DNA of 64,000 bases. Source: Pseudosulfitobacter sp. DSM 107133 (lineage in GTDB: Bacteria > Pseudomonadota > Alphaproteobacteria > Rhodobacterales > Rhodobacteraceae). The position numbers were made by a program, and so were the translations under genes. Every line of letters begins with the position of its first letter. The stretch's first letter is position 1. The notes below the pieces were generated by a model, which saw only the letters and a program-made list of their open reading frames with translations, was not told where the DNA came from and searched no databases. This document shows, piece after piece, positions 48,701 to 55,054 of the stretch. The stretch lies in NCBI RefSeq assembly GCF_022788695.1, contig NZ_CP085155.1, forward strand, positions 507,402 to 571,401. Direction: 5' to 3'.

Positions 48701-51700
48701 GACGTCCGGCAACGGATCGCTGGACGACAACGGTGATGGCACCTGGACCTACACCCCCGAGCTTAACGACAACAGCGCTGTCACCTTCTCTTATACGGTG
48801 AGCGACGGGGCCTTGACGGCGACGGCATCTGCGGATCTGGATCTGCTTCCGGTTAATGATGCACCGGAAGTGGCGGCGGCTCTGACCGCGACGGCAACCG
48901 AGGACGATGCGGGCTTCTCGCTGAACCTGCTGGACGGCGCGACGGATGTGGATGCAAGTGACACGCTTGCCATCGACAACCTGGTGGTCACCGGCGACAC
49001 CAGCGGCGTCACCCTGACCGGCACCACGGTCACCGTCGATCCGAGCGCCTATAACGCGCTGGCGGTTGGCGAAACTGCGGTCATCACCTACGCCTATGAC
49101 GTCATCGACGGCAACGGCGGGTCCATCGCCCAGACGGCAACCATCACCATCACCGGCGCCAATGATGCACCGGAAGTGGCGGCGGCTCTGACCGCGACGG
49201 CAACCGAGGACGATGCGGGCTTCTCGCTGAACCTGCTGGACGGCGCGACGGATGTGGATGCAAGTGACACGCTTGCCATCGACAACCTGGTGGTCACCGG
49301 CGACACCAGCGGCGTCACCCTGACCGGCACCACGGTCACCGTCGATCCGAGCGCCTATAACGCGCTGGCGGTTGGCGAAACTGCGGTCATCACCTACGCC
49401 TATGACGTCATCGACGGCAACGGCGGGTCCATCGCCCAGACGGCAACCATCACCATCACCGGCGCCAATGATGCACCGGAAGTGGCGGCGGCTCTGACCG
49501 CGACGGCAACCGAGGACGATGCAGGCTTCTCGCTGAACCTGCTGGACGGCGCGACGGATGTGGATGCAAGTGACACGCTTGCCATCGACAACCTGGTGGT
49601 CACCGGCGACACCAGCGGCGTCACCCTGACCGGCACCACGGTCACCGTCGATCCGAGCGCCTATAACGCGCTGGCGGTTGGCGAAACTGCGGTCATCACC
49701 TACGCCTATGACGTCATCGACGGCAACGGCGGGTCCATCGCCCAGACGGCAACCATCACCATCACCGGCGCCAATGATGCACCGGAAGTGGCGGCGGCTC
49801 TGACCGCGACGGCAACCGAGGACGATGCGGGCTTCTCGCTGAACCTGCTGGACGGCGCGACGGATGTGGATGCAAGTGACACGCTTGCCATCGACAACCT
49901 GGTGGTCACCGGCGACACCAGCGGCGTCACCCTGACCGGCACCACGGTCACCGTCGATCCGAGCGCCTATAACGCGCTGGCGGTTGGCGAAACTGCGGTC
50001 ATCACCTACGCCTATGACGTCATCGACGGCAACGGCGGGTCCATCGCCCAGACGGCAACCATCACCATCACCGGCGCCAATGATGCACCGGAAGTGGCGG
50101 CGGCTCTGACCGCGACGGCAACCGAGGACGATGCAGGCTTCTCGCTGAACCTGCTGGACGGCGCGACGGATGTGGATGCAAGTGACACGCTTGCCATCGA
50201 CAACCTGGTGGTCACCGGCGACACCAGCGGCGTCACCCTGACCGGCACCACGGTCACCGTCGATCCGAGCGCCTATAACGCGCTGGCGGTTGGCGAAACT
50301 GCGGTCATCACCTACGCCTATGACGTCATCGACGGCAACGGCGGGTCCATCGCCCAGACGGCAACCATCACCATCACCGGCGCCAATGATGCACCGGAAG
50401 TGGCGGCGGCTCTGACCGCGACGGCAACCGAGGACGATGCAGGCTTCTCGCTGAACCTGCTGGACGGCGCGACGGATGTGGATGCAAGTGACACGCTTGC
50501 CATCGACAACCTGGTGGTCACCGGCGACACCAGCGGCGTCACCCTGACCGGCACCACGGTCACCGTCGATCCGAGCGCCTATAACGCGCTGGCGGTTGGC
50601 GAAACTGCGGTCATCACCTACGCCTATGACGTCATCGACGGCAACGGCGGGTCCATCGCCCAGACGGCAACCATCACCATCACCGGCGCCAATGATGCAC
50701 CGGAAGTGGCGGCGGCTCTGACCGCGACGGCAACCGAGGACGATGCAGGCTTCTCGCTGAACCTGCTGGACGGCGCGACGGATGTGGATGCAAGTGACAC
50801 GCTTGCCATCGACAACCTGGTGGTCACCGGCGACACCAGCGGCGTCACCCTGACCGGCACCACGGTCACCGTCGATCCGAGCGCCTATAACGCTCTGGCG
50901 GTTGGCGAAACTGCGGTCATCACCTACGCCTATGACGTCATCGACGGCAACGGCGGGTCCATCGCCCAGACGGCAACCATCACCATCACCGGCGCCAATG
51001 ATGCTGCGGTTATTACCGGAGATATTACCGGTACAGCCACGGAAGACGCGGGTGGCAACATCTCGGGGACACTTCTTTCGACAGATGTGGATGGCACTGA
51101 CGACACGTTCATCGCGGCAATGGGAAGCGTTGCCTACGGCAGCTACACCATAGATGCGATGGGGCTGTGGACCTACACGCTTGACGATACCAACCTTGAC
51201 GTTAACGGCCTGCGCGACGGGGAAACCCTGACCGACAGCTTCTCGGTCGCGTCAGAGGACGGCACCCTGCAAAGCGTGACAGTCACCATCAATGGCGTCA
51301 CCGATGGTGCGACCGAAGGAAACGACAGCCTTGTCGGATCCGCAGATGGTGATTTGATCGCAGCACTGGGTGGCGATGACACCGTGCGGGGCCGCGATGG
51401 TGACGACACGCTGGAAGGCGGTGCCGGCATGGACATGCTGGACGGCGACAGCGGGGCGGATCTGCTCACCGGGGGGGGCAATTCCGATACCCTGCTTGGT
51501 GGATTGGGCAACGATACGCTTGACGGTGGGCTCGGTTCGGACGTGCTGCGCGGCAACGGTGACGATGACTCGCTGATTGGTGGCAGTGGCAACGATACCC
51601 TTTCGGGTGGCACCGGCAACGACACGCTCTCGGGGGGCACCGGCAGCGACAACCTGGCGGGCAACCTCGGAGACGATGTATTGCTGGGTGGCAGTGGCTC

Positions 51701-52490
51701 GGATGACCTGAACGGCGGCGGCGGCGCGGATACACTGCGTGGTGGCACCGGAAAGGACACGTTGCTCGGTCTCGACGGGGACGACTTCCTTACCGGAGGT
51801 GGCGACACCGACAGCATCATCGGTGGCAATGGTAACGACACTCTGCTGGGCAACCTTGGCAACGACACCATGCGTGGCGATGGCGGCGACGACAGCCTTG
51901 TCGGCGGCGACGGCAGCGACGACATGGGCGGTGGTCTGGGCAACGACACGATGTTCGGTCTCAACGGCTCCGACCTTATGAACGGGGACGGCGGAAACGA
52001 CCTCATGGATGGTGGTGACCTGAATGATACGTTGAACGGCGGGGACGGCGACGATACCCTGGCGGGCGGCAACGGAGACGACAGCCTTGATGGTGGCGCC
52101 ATGAACGATGACCTCGACGGCAACACCGGCGCGGATATCCTCAACGGGGGGGCGGGCAACGATACGCTGAACGGCGGATCGGGCGCGGACACCCTTGACG
52201 GCGGCACAGGCGACGACCGGTTGATCGGTCTGGACGGCGCAGATGTCTTCATCTTTGCGGATGGCTCCGGTGTCGATATGGTGACAGACTTTAGCGCAAC
52301 CGACATGGATGTGCTTGACCTCTCCGGGGTTGCGTCGATCACTGACATGACTTCGTTGCAGGCCAGCCTGGGCACCAGCACAGAGGGCAATGCTGTGGTC
52401 AACTTCGGAGGCAACAGCGTCGAACTGCAAGGCGTCAGCGAAGCAGACATTGGCACCATCTTCGACGAAGACAATTTCATCTTCGTCTAA
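33732..52490 (+). CDS. Giant (6252-residue) secreted RTX protein with PA14-like, VCBS/cadherin/Ig-like repeats
   Basis: ATG 33732 has AGGAG 7 bp upstream. Residues about 1-155 form a PA14-like sugar-binding domain (GDWDFQIAADDGIILIIDG). From about 165 to 5860 run dozens of roughly 100-residue VCBS, cadherin-like and Ig-like domains, with signatures such as ITGTNDAPV, TYTLNNALD, DVDGDT and DFENPTDDGAN. Residues about 5042-5755 are seven nearly identical 102-residue units; residues about 2565-2919 are duplicated at 4346-4700. About thirty RTX nonapeptides (GGxGxDxLx) occupy about 5870-6170. The C-terminus ends hydrophobically (DNFIFV) as in type I secretion substrates. No Sec signal is seen. 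It is probably a calcium-stabilised surface adhesin or biofilm matrix protein; no type I ABC/HlyD genes are adjacent. Strong Asp/Thr/Ala bias fits an acidic extracellular protein. Confidence 0.93.
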   Translation: MAVTSTGTNGFYYEYVTANATTVIDSNADARALIFDGTGQATRSDGHVNYVSILSPGVDDFAVRYTGTFNVSPAKVGDWDFQIAADDGIILIIDGVEINSRFDESDPGSVPGGWNDTSTVNLSAGTHTIEVIYWERSGGESVSLLAQAPDEVSMTAFGADDGVAGATITNDAPDFGTVASPISVAEGETGVVFDAQATDDGGAADAGITYSFDGGVDDGKFTIDSSTGEVSFSAAPDFENPTDDGANNTYAISVRATDAEGAFTSQAVQFNVTNVAPVGTVTADGDGLFAEGETITFTVTFDEVVTENLSALTLTGPRSATYDSGSGTNTLTYTYTVGASDDEADLEVTGYTGDITDDGGAPAVLVATSDLDIVLDTTAPATPGVPDLLATSDSNINNDDTTNDTTPTFSVDVSGLSAGEFVTLIDQNAGGATISAAYEVTGTETDGLAEITANILTDAVYSVAALPTDAAGNIGTASAGLPVTIDTDADVGDDLSIAFVNAGSDQVYGGTETVAISVSGLDTNTAAELTITGTAGDVVKAVSGNGTVTLNTAESVSLGDGALSAAIVATDTAGNTTSPAPINSFSADYTAPTVVSAAISGGTGVDGTILDADTGGTVELTITFSEEMDTATDPSIAIFTAGTGLTESATVARSWSVDGTALTLTYDVADTDVDLADIEVTVTDAADAAGNVLSMGSPITTETAIDTDTSAAQTATVAFDEIPDQAQATAGAIDLVTLDGTDGTTYALSGMGEINTHVEFDGLTLRISDNEAARAFFDREENPSIVIEVAGTDNAGNITLSTLTFNLNDLNDAPELGAGPNTDADTVKERADGAGENAVPFGTDGTFTVTDDDTGNTHSVTVSNISTTGSGGFLGFFSAGFDDPITGDGAGTVAWNFNVGAPLPAGVSAAQMATIDALAEGETIVQTYDVIVTETNTSPAQSFTQRVTITIEGTNDLPVISGTEIGASVTEVVDPSMADQTLTAEGTLSVADTDATDTVVVEVTSVATSGTFTGTNPLEGTDLLGFMQVVAGDGTSGTPGTATDAMAAAESAPSDFTWKFSAGITATSAFDFLNEGETLELAYTLTATDSSTAAGVDTQVVTITVTGSNDVPTIAAASTVGGVVEAGDGIPGTSNATGSLNVSGMNWADADDGETADLLITKGSAGSDAQSNLTFDSGMLSNEAAIEGTYGTLYVTATGDYRYELNDLDADTQALDGGDLTSETFNYTIANRTGGAENEATQTLTVNITGSNDAPEITVVEAVGTVVEAGVDSENAASAGTPSATGSFTASDVDADDTDLTWSANVSGMQIIGMGGEIIGTYGTFSVDASGAWTFTLANESPAVDALYQGESVSETFEVEVADGNGGTDTETVTINITGTNDAPVVTADALPDTDVTEIGDGVAGDASASGSFTVTDVDSDAPTTDDDAKIWSIVDGDTGALTTANPATSAQVIGTYGTLTLTNMGAWTYTLGDSFAATQALDDSGSVNDVFTVRVADGLGGFDEIDVTVTVAGSNDAPTITVETGDGITGAVTEGSGTLTASDTLTISDVDGNETVTTTVTGVTASGVLGEFGAIDDATLQALVEIANGTLTNDASGNGSNQATWNFSAESTLFDYLAKDEVLTLAYEITSDDTTTTDTQTVTVTVTGSNDLPSVQIGAGDSDTGAVTESDMLVMGNLETNGTLTISDRDASDTHTPNAYLDTVTWTDLNGTNNGGTPSSAGTISNPALLAALENAFSVDNSTDNDTIEWTYSLADTQVDFLGAGETLTLVFYVSAQDDSASGGGDINNQPDTSPVRPVTITITGSDDAPTITADTQNSFDEGDSLVIEDGAATGPSLADDVTVNLLGTGVDTTSEIWVTNVDEELDTNDTRSTTGTPSISVGGSLPAGYAAADVEAAFGGLTSDSDVVTFNRNAAVFDALDDGAFIDVTLSYTVRTTSPDGTTFVDTPLTTVVRVNGVNDAPYIVNTEDFEADITEDGTTSLNGAITFNDIEPTDTAALSVTVTAVEGTGDGAASLADYVGTFSAGSLAPSGGSDGSVFYSFNISNAVLQNLAEGEVFTQSYEVAITDGDLETSRPIVITFTGVNDAPANVVVSGTTAVTEDLDTDATAAATTQQLTGSISFDDADVSTLAAGDPAITADTHTVTSAFASATLDGDALVGYSGATGTFAIDAASVVAANMAQTVANSVDWTYDINDADFDFLADGEALALTFTVTIDDGNTDGVTTQDVTFTVTGTNDSPTLGLTGMGDSNADTLAETDAGLTASGTLTLSDVDLSDTVSVNGISVAVTSGSAGTLDNATLQAMLSVAGDLDATETSEQVTWTFDSGMEAFDYLTATQSLELTYTLTATDSAGATDTQNVVITINGTNDVPTIAGTATGTVAEDAMDLTASGQITIADPDTGESTFGAIAAGTAGDNAYGTFEVDTAGNWTYTLNNALDVVQDLGVGQSIDDTITVASFDGTASQVLTVTITGTNDAPVIDEVATDNAPTTDEDVPFTGTVVAADRDGDTLTYAVGTDAANGSVTINETSGEYTYTPDANTNGPDSFIINVTDGQGGLDAITINIGVTAVDDAPDAAAGTDTTAEDTAVIIDVTPFVTEVDGETYSVTAASVPAAQGTVTFSGTSITFTPALNFNGNAEIAYTVTDDAGTLSDSDTVTVTVTAVDDAPVAADDTQTVLEDAATTDFDVASLITEVDGDAVIVSATVPAAEGTVTVTGTVISFTPAANFNGLATISYTVTDDTGAARSDNGVIAVTVTPVNDATEIDVAAQVTPTHVEAVDAAPAVPTLVADAVTLVDVDGLDYDGAVFTAAVDSGDASDLLSLDNAGSVAVTGSTVSVGGTDVGTLSSGTGTLSVAFAGLVSEAQVQAVVQALAYATTSDQPAASRAITLDLTDGDGGTAMQQSVSLDISASNDTPTANDFTAAPSLAEDLNIDIPIVNGTAGMGEISLAEFGSDPDGNIDLSSISFAGTAMVNGMSETFATLGLSYDSLTNEISVDGTAAFYQSLDAGDTLSLELGFTLTDGASASDDGVLTLTVTGANDLPVLGAANLVTYADTSADDTFGDVAGTFVATDVDEDDTDLFYSLGGGSSSGSDAGGGFETLTSPYGVLKLYNNGNYTFEVNSTAINAAPAGAPIVVEFDVLVYDDDGANPTTMTVTVNPANDTPEIDTIAPGSVVDTVAADSIPDLTGTATASDRDTGDVPEFTIAGETVVEGETSQTFYYDRTADTVGTTAGAGLIELGTLTVQTTGGYVFDVNDAGIDALRAGEAPVISTDLRATDDLGLFTETPLTINVTGANDTPVVVGVVPGLTITAKEQLEASGERPDAEGTAVTANTTISYEDADSVGTPNFAFIPAESGYAGTISFTPSGGNVSTGSVGVGFTIPDAQLNALAEGEALGSSPQEYEIRIFDDSGAFVSQTVLIQIVGSNDRPVISAAAGQDGADVFEAADGVLDGTITATGDLSVTDEDLIDNVTLSVTDVAVSGSYAGDSTPTATALKGMLGFGPSGATSGFAALYTVDADGAGSDLTWGFTSGTAGDNAFEFLADGETLVLAYEVTADDASGTDTAATTQTITVTITGTNDSPVAAGDVTVTQNEDIDALEVITTATATDLDDSDTLVFSINAGNDDGLFEIDATTGEISLADGMSLDAEAVGGGQHVLTILTDDQNGGTGTQQVTINVADVDDNITTLPVDADPTAMGEGNVDENATAGTLVGISAQSTDADVTAAPLSYAITGGTGMGLFEIDSANGAVSVATGATIDREASGGDSYTIEVTATPQNGAASAPATFTITINDLDEFDVTAPADDDMLTPNEISESAAAGTYVGLMALSVDGDATLNGVTYALTDDAGGRFEIDAVSGAVTLSDEPGATGIDFETQTSHLITVQATSEDGSTASTDFTIDILVADDTPPVIQTNAAQSAAENQTTVVLLDATDVDSNDASIVFTITGGDDAAAFEIGEDNVLRFVSAPDFEMPTDTGADRTYEVTVRATDPLGNFSERTISVDLTDVNEAPEVALDNTVVTIAENTDLTGGVKVADITITDDALGTEGLSLAGDDAGRFTIVMGTSGPELHFNGTSPNFEAPDDFGGDGVYDVTVLVDDATLGMGSDDSAAFSLTVTDVNEAPVAADEFDLSEGSLDEDSSFNVTFTTVSGMLEPGQVELSTIVQDEDGNVDLTSLSFDSITLDGVTLADIAAGGVSYNSATGAFTLDASVEAYQSLAVGQTGIVLANFTVTDAGGLSDTGSLRFELEGTNDLPVVTVADSDLTVTTDEDTAVSGTVVATDVDAGSTIAYSVEIDDGPANGIVTIDAVTGDYTYTPDTNTSGFDSFTVTITDDQMASVTQVVNIGVTPVDDAPDAAAGTDTTAEDTAVIIDVTPFVTEVDGETYSVTAASVPAAQGTVTFSGTSITFTPALNFNGNAEIAYTVTDDAGTLLDSDTVTVTVTAVDDAPVAADDTQTVLEDAATTDFDVASLITEVDGDAVIVSATVPAAEGTVTVTGTVISFTPAANFNGLATISYTVTDDTGAARSDNGVIAVTVTPVNDATEIDVAAQVTPTHVEAVDAAPAVPTLVADAVTLVDVDGLDYDGAVFTAAVDSGDASDLLSLDNAGSVAVTGSTVSVGGTDVGTLSSGTGTLSVAFAGLVSEAQVQAVVQALAYATTSDQPAASRAITLDLTDGDGGTAMQQSVSLDISASNDTPTPTDDIFIVGEGSFLSTGNVLTAGTADSDPDGDSLTVSALADVKDDTGTADASGNALVGASAGVITTDWGAEVTLQSNGSLFYNLTSNTARFNQLAAGQSAIDSFTYTVTDGVLTETATVSVTIIGTNDNIKAVADTITATEDTAASVSGNLLANDTDVDVGDTREIINVTSSVTATAIATATGYQITTVDGVVITLGQDGSYALTAPDTLDEGTLYTATFQYSVQDGGSAQSTTTVTVNVTGNNDGPAAATVTLTASDEDTTRVITEAELLAGASDPDANAVLEITDLSLTSGNGSLDDNGDGTWTYTPELNDNSAVTFSYTVSDGALTATASADLDLLPVNDAPEVAAALTATATEDDAGFSLNLLDGATDVDASDTLAIDNLVVTGDTSGVTLTGTTVTVDPSAYNALAVGETAVITYAYDVIDGNGGSIAQTATITITGANDAPEVAAALTATATEDDAGFSLNLLDGATDVDASDTLAIDNLVVTGDTSGVTLTGTTVTVDPSAYNALAVGETAVITYAYDVIDGNGGSIAQTATITITGANDAPEVAAALTATATEDDAGFSLNLLDGATDVDASDTLAIDNLVVTGDTSGVTLTGTTVTVDPSAYNALAVGETAVITYAYDVIDGNGGSIAQTATITITGANDAPEVAAALTATATEDDAGFSLNLLDGATDVDASDTLAIDNLVVTGDTSGVTLTGTTVTVDPSAYNALAVGETAVITYAYDVIDGNGGSIAQTATITITGANDAPEVAAALTATATEDDAGFSLNLLDGATDVDASDTLAIDNLVVTGDTSGVTLTGTTVTVDPSAYNALAVGETAVITYAYDVIDGNGGSIAQTATITITGANDAPEVAAALTATATEDDAGFSLNLLDGATDVDASDTLAIDNLVVTGDTSGVTLTGTTVTVDPSAYNALAVGETAVITYAYDVIDGNGGSIAQTATITITGANDAPEVAAALTATATEDDAGFSLNLLDGATDVDASDTLAIDNLVVTGDTSGVTLTGTTVTVDPSAYNALAVGETAVITYAYDVIDGNGGSIAQTATITITGANDAAVITGDITGTATEDAGGNISGTLLSTDVDGTDDTFIAAMGSVAYGSYTIDAMGLWTYTLDDTNLDVNGLRDGETLTDSFSVASEDGTLQSVTVTINGVTDGATEGNDSLVGSADGDLIAALGGDDTVRGRDGDDTLEGGAGMDMLDGDSGADLLTGGGNSDTLLGGLGNDTLDGGLGSDVLRGNGDDDSLIGGSGNDTLSGGTGNDTLSGGTGSDNLAGNLGDDVLLGGSGSDDLNGGGGADTLRGGTGKDTLLGLDGDDFLTGGGDTDSIIGGNGNDTLLGNLGNDTMRGDGGDDSLVGGDGSDDMGGGLGNDTMFGLNGSDLMNGDGGNDLMDGGDLNDTLNGGDGDDTLAGGNGDDSLDGGAMNDDLDGNTGADILNGGAGNDTLNGGSGADTLDGGTGDDRLIGLDGADVFIFADGSGVDMVTDFSATDMDVLDLSGVASITDMTSLQASLGTSTEGNAVVNFGGNSVELQGVSEADIGTIFDEDNFIFV
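41425..42487 (+). repeat. Intragenic 1063-bp duplication, copy 1
   Basis: This is repeated at 46768-47830, exactly 5343 bp downstream and in frame. Reading both copies base by base I saw two differences, G to C at 41442 and C to T at 41692 (serine to leucine). It encodes about 354 residues of VCBS/cadherin-like repeats starting near the GVTxVDDAPDAAAG segment. Confidence 0.9.
46768..47830 (+). repeat. Intragenic 1063-bp duplication, copy 2
   Basis: Second copy of 41425-42487. The match breaks sharply on both sides: upstream the two contexts differ in sequence (ACCATCAAC versus GTGGTCAAC), and downstream after CGCCGAC. Confidence 0.9.
48855..50996 (+). repeat. Seven tandem 306-bp units inside the giant gene
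   Basis: The units start at 48855, 49161, 49467, 49773, 50079, 50385 and 50691, each encoding 102 residues from NDAPEVAAALTATATEDD to ITITGA. The differences I noticed are a silent GCG/GCA at base 57 (copies 1-7: G, G, A, G, A, A, A) and a silent GCG to GCT at 50894 in copy 7. This near-identity indicates very recent expansion or active homogenisation, and copy number is probably variable. Confidence 0.95.
51340..52250 (+). repeat. RTX calcium-binding nonapeptide block
   Basis: About thirty GGxGxDxLx-type repeats encode a parallel beta-roll that folds on binding Ca2+ outside the cell. It is followed by a roughly 85-residue C-terminal segment that should carry the type I secretion signal. Confidence 0.9.
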
Positions 52491-52515
52491 ACCGGGCTAA
52501 CCGAAACCAAAAAAG

Positions 52516-52544
52516 ATCCCCGCCAAGGCATTGGCGGGGATTTT
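52516..52544 (+). terminator. Rho-independent terminator of the giant gene
   Basis: ATCCCCGCCAA-GGCA-TTGGCGGGGAT is a perfect 11-bp stem with a 4-nt loop, preceded by an A-run and followed by TTT. It begins 26 bp after the stop. Confidence 0.9.
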
Positions 52545-52747
52545 GCGTTTGTGCCGATTTGCCTACAAGGGGCCCTGACAGACCTACCCACCAAGACCAC
52601 CGACAAGGCTGCCGTCAGGCGATGCAGCCCTGTAACAACCCGCGTGGTATCGCCGCAAATACAGCGGCGTAATCCCTGCTTGGTCTTGACCTGAGCAGGC
52701 TCTTCCAACACACCATGAACATATAGTGGCTGAACGGATAAATTCTG

Positions 52748-54055
52748 ATGAAAATAGCAATGATTGGAACCGGCTATGTCGGGCTTGTTTCGGGCGTTTG
52801 CTTCTCTGATTTCGGCCATGAAGTCATTTGCGTCGACAAGGACCCGCGCAAGATCGACATGCTTGAGCAGGGCGAAGTGCCGATTTTCGAACCCGGTCTC
52901 GAACAACTTATGGCCAACAATGTCAAAGCTGGCAGGCTAACGTTTACACTGGATCTGGCAGAGGCCATCGCGGGTGCGGATGCGGTGTTTATTGCAGTCG
53001 GCACGCCCACGCGCCGCGGCGACGGCCATGCGGACCTGACCTATGTGATGGCCGCGGCCGAAGAAATCGCACGCGCGGCGAAAGACTATGTTGTCGTCGT
53101 CACCAAATCGACCGTGCCGGTGGGCACCAATCGCAAAGTGGCCAGCGTGATCGCCGCCGCCAATCCAGATCTTGATTTCGATGTGGCATCCAACCCCGAA
53201 TTCCTGCGCGAAGGCGCAGCGATTGACGACTTTATGAAGCCCGACCGCGTGGTTGTCGGCGTCCAGACCGATCGTGCGGCTAAGGTCATGGAAGACATCT
53301 ATCGCCCGCTGTATCTGCGCGACTTTCCCATCGTCACCACCGATCTGGAAAGCGCCGAGATGATAAAATATGCCGCCAACGCATTTTTGGCGACCAAGAT
53401 CACCTTTATCAACGAAATCGCGGCCCTGTGCGAAAAGGTCGGCGCGGATGTCAAACAAGTGTCCAAGGGCATGGGTATGGACGGGCGCATCGGCAACAAG
53501 TTTCTGCATGCAGGCCCCGGCTATGGCGGGTCGTGTTTTCCCAAAGATACCAGCGCACTGGCGCGGATCGGTCAGGAACACGGCCAGCCCATGCAGATCA
53601 CCGAAGCCGTGATAAAGGTGAACGAAGAGGTCAAACGCCGCATGATCGAAAAGCTGCGCGACTTGTGCGGCGGCAGCTTTAACGGCAAGCGCATTGGCGT
53701 GCTGGGCGTGACGTTCAAACCCAACACTGACGACATGCGCGATGCCCCCTCGCTGACCATCGTACCGGCCCTTGTCGGGGGCGGCGCCAAGGTCACGGTC
53801 ACAGACCCCCAGGGCCACCGCGAAGGTGAAGAATTGCTGCCCGGTGTGACCTGGGTCGACGATGCCTATGCCGCAACCGAAGGGGCCGATCTGGTTGTGC
53901 TTTTGACCGAATGGAACGAGTTCCGCGCGCTTGATCTGAAACGCATTGCCGCGTCTATGGCTGTTGCGTCCATGGCGGATCTGCGCAATGTCTATTCAGC
54001 GCAAGACGCGCTTGACGCGGGCTTTACCGCCTATGACAGCGTCGGACGCGCATAA
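52748..54055 (+). CDS. ugd: UDP-glucose 6-dehydrogenase
   Basis: 435 residues. The NAD-binding motif is [16 protein letters not shown], the family helix is [19 protein letters not shown], and the catalytic cysteine sits in [14 protein letters not shown] (C263). It oxidises UDP-glucose to UDP-glucuronate in two NAD+-dependent steps in the cytoplasm, feeding exopolysaccharide and LPS sugars. It stands 53 bp upstream of the rhamnose-pathway thymidylyltransferase on the same strand, so the two may be co-transcribed, linking both nucleotide-sugar routes to surface polysaccharide next to the giant surface protein. Confidence 0.96.
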   Translation: MKIAMIGTGYVGLVSGVCFSDFGHEVICVDKDPRKIDMLEQGEVPIFEPGLEQLMANNVKAGRLTFTLDLAEAIAGADAVFIAVGTPTRRGDGHADLTYVMAAAEEIARAAKDYVVVVTKSTVPVGTNRKVASVIAAANPDLDFDVASNPEFLREGAAIDDFMKPDRVVVGVQTDRAAKVMEDIYRPLYLRDFPIVTTDLESAEMIKYAANAFLATKITFINEIAALCEKVGADVKQVSKGMGMDGRIGNKFLHAGPGYGGSCFPKDTSALARIGQEHGQPMQITEAVIKVNEEVKRRMIEKLRDLCGGSFNGKRIGVLGVTFKPNTDDMRDAPSLTIVPALVGGGAKVTVTDPQGHREGEELLPGVTWVDDAYAATEGADLVVLLTEWNEFRALDLKRIAASMAVASMADLRNVYSAQDALDAGFTAYDSVGRA

Positions 54056-54107
54056 CCTGCCCAAGACCGAAGATTATCCAAATTCAGAACGGAATACAGG
54101 GCCCATC

Positions 54108-54983
54108 ATGACACAGCGCAAAGGTATCATTCTTGCGGGCGGATCCGGTACACGGCTTTATCCTATTACAATGGGTGTCTCCAAACAGCTTTTGCCGATC
54201 TACGACAAGCCGATGATCTATTATCCGCTGTCGGTTCTGATGCTGGCAGGTATCCGCGAGATTTGCATCATCACCACCCCGCAGGATCAGGATCAGTTTC
54301 AGCGCACACTTGGCGATGGCAGCCAGTGGGGTATTGAGCTGACCTATGTCGAACAGCCCTCTCCTGACGGTCTGGCACAGGCTTATATTCTGGCCGAAGC
54401 GTTTCTGGATGGCGCCCCCTCGGCGCTGGTGCTTGGCGACAACATTTTTTACGGCCACGGTCTGCCGGAGATTCTGGACCAAGCCGACACCAAAGACACA
54501 GGCGCAACTGTTTTCGGCTACCATGTGAAAGATCCCGGGCGCTATGGCGTCGTCGATTTCGACAGCACAGGCCAGGCAATTTCCATTGTTGAAAAGCCGG
54601 ACGTCCCGCCGTCGAACTATGCCGTGACAGGGCTCTACTTTCTCGACAACACGGCGCCTGACCGTGCGCGCGAGGTCAAGCCATCAGAGCGGGGTGAACT
54701 GGAAATCACCACCTTGCTGGAAATGTACCTGCATGACGGCTTGCTGGACGTGAAAAAAATGGGACGTGGATATGCCTGGCTCGATACTGGCACCCACGGT
54801 TCGTTGCTGGATGCCGGCAACTTTGTACGCACGCTGGAGCAGCGTCAGGGCCAGCAAACCGGCTGCCTTGAAGAGATTGCATTCGGTCAGGGCTGGATCG
54901 ACCGCGAACAGCTTGCGGAACGTGCAAAAACTTTCAGTAAGAATGATTACGGGCGCTACCTTCAGGGATTGCTGCGTCACTGA
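54108..54983 (+). CDS. rfbA: Glucose-1-phosphate thymidylyltransferase
   Basis: 291 residues. The nucleotidyltransferase signature [16 protein letters not shown] is at residues 6-21, followed by [28 protein letters not shown] and the rhamnose-type [10 protein letters not shown]. It makes dTDP-glucose from dTTP and glucose-1-phosphate, the first step toward dTDP-L-rhamnose. Start ATG 54108 (MTQRKG); the open frame runs upstream into the ugd gene without a ribosome site. It is convergent with rfbD, the rest of the pathway being on the other strand. Confidence 0.96.
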   Translation: MTQRKGIILAGGSGTRLYPITMGVSKQLLPIYDKPMIYYPLSVLMLAGIREICIITTPQDQDQFQRTLGDGSQWGIELTYVEQPSPDGLAQAYILAEAFLDGAPSALVLGDNIFYGHGLPEILDQADTKDTGATVFGYHVKDPGRYGVVDFDSTGQAISIVEKPDVPPSNYAVTGLYFLDNTAPDRAREVKPSERGELEITTLLEMYLHDGLLDVKKMGRGYAWLDTGTHGSLLDAGNFVRTLEQRQGQQTGCLEEIAFGQGWIDREQLAERAKTFSKNDYGRYLQGLLRH

Positions 54984-55054
54984 AGTCTGGTCTGTATCAC
55001 AAAGATCGCCCCTTGGTCGGGCTTGTCAAAGAGCCCAGCCTAACGGCCCACAGG

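Noticed and set aside
48855..50996. Tandem array considered as CRISPR or satellite DNA
   Set aside because: Units are 306 bp, contiguous without spacers, and in frame with a protein repeat.
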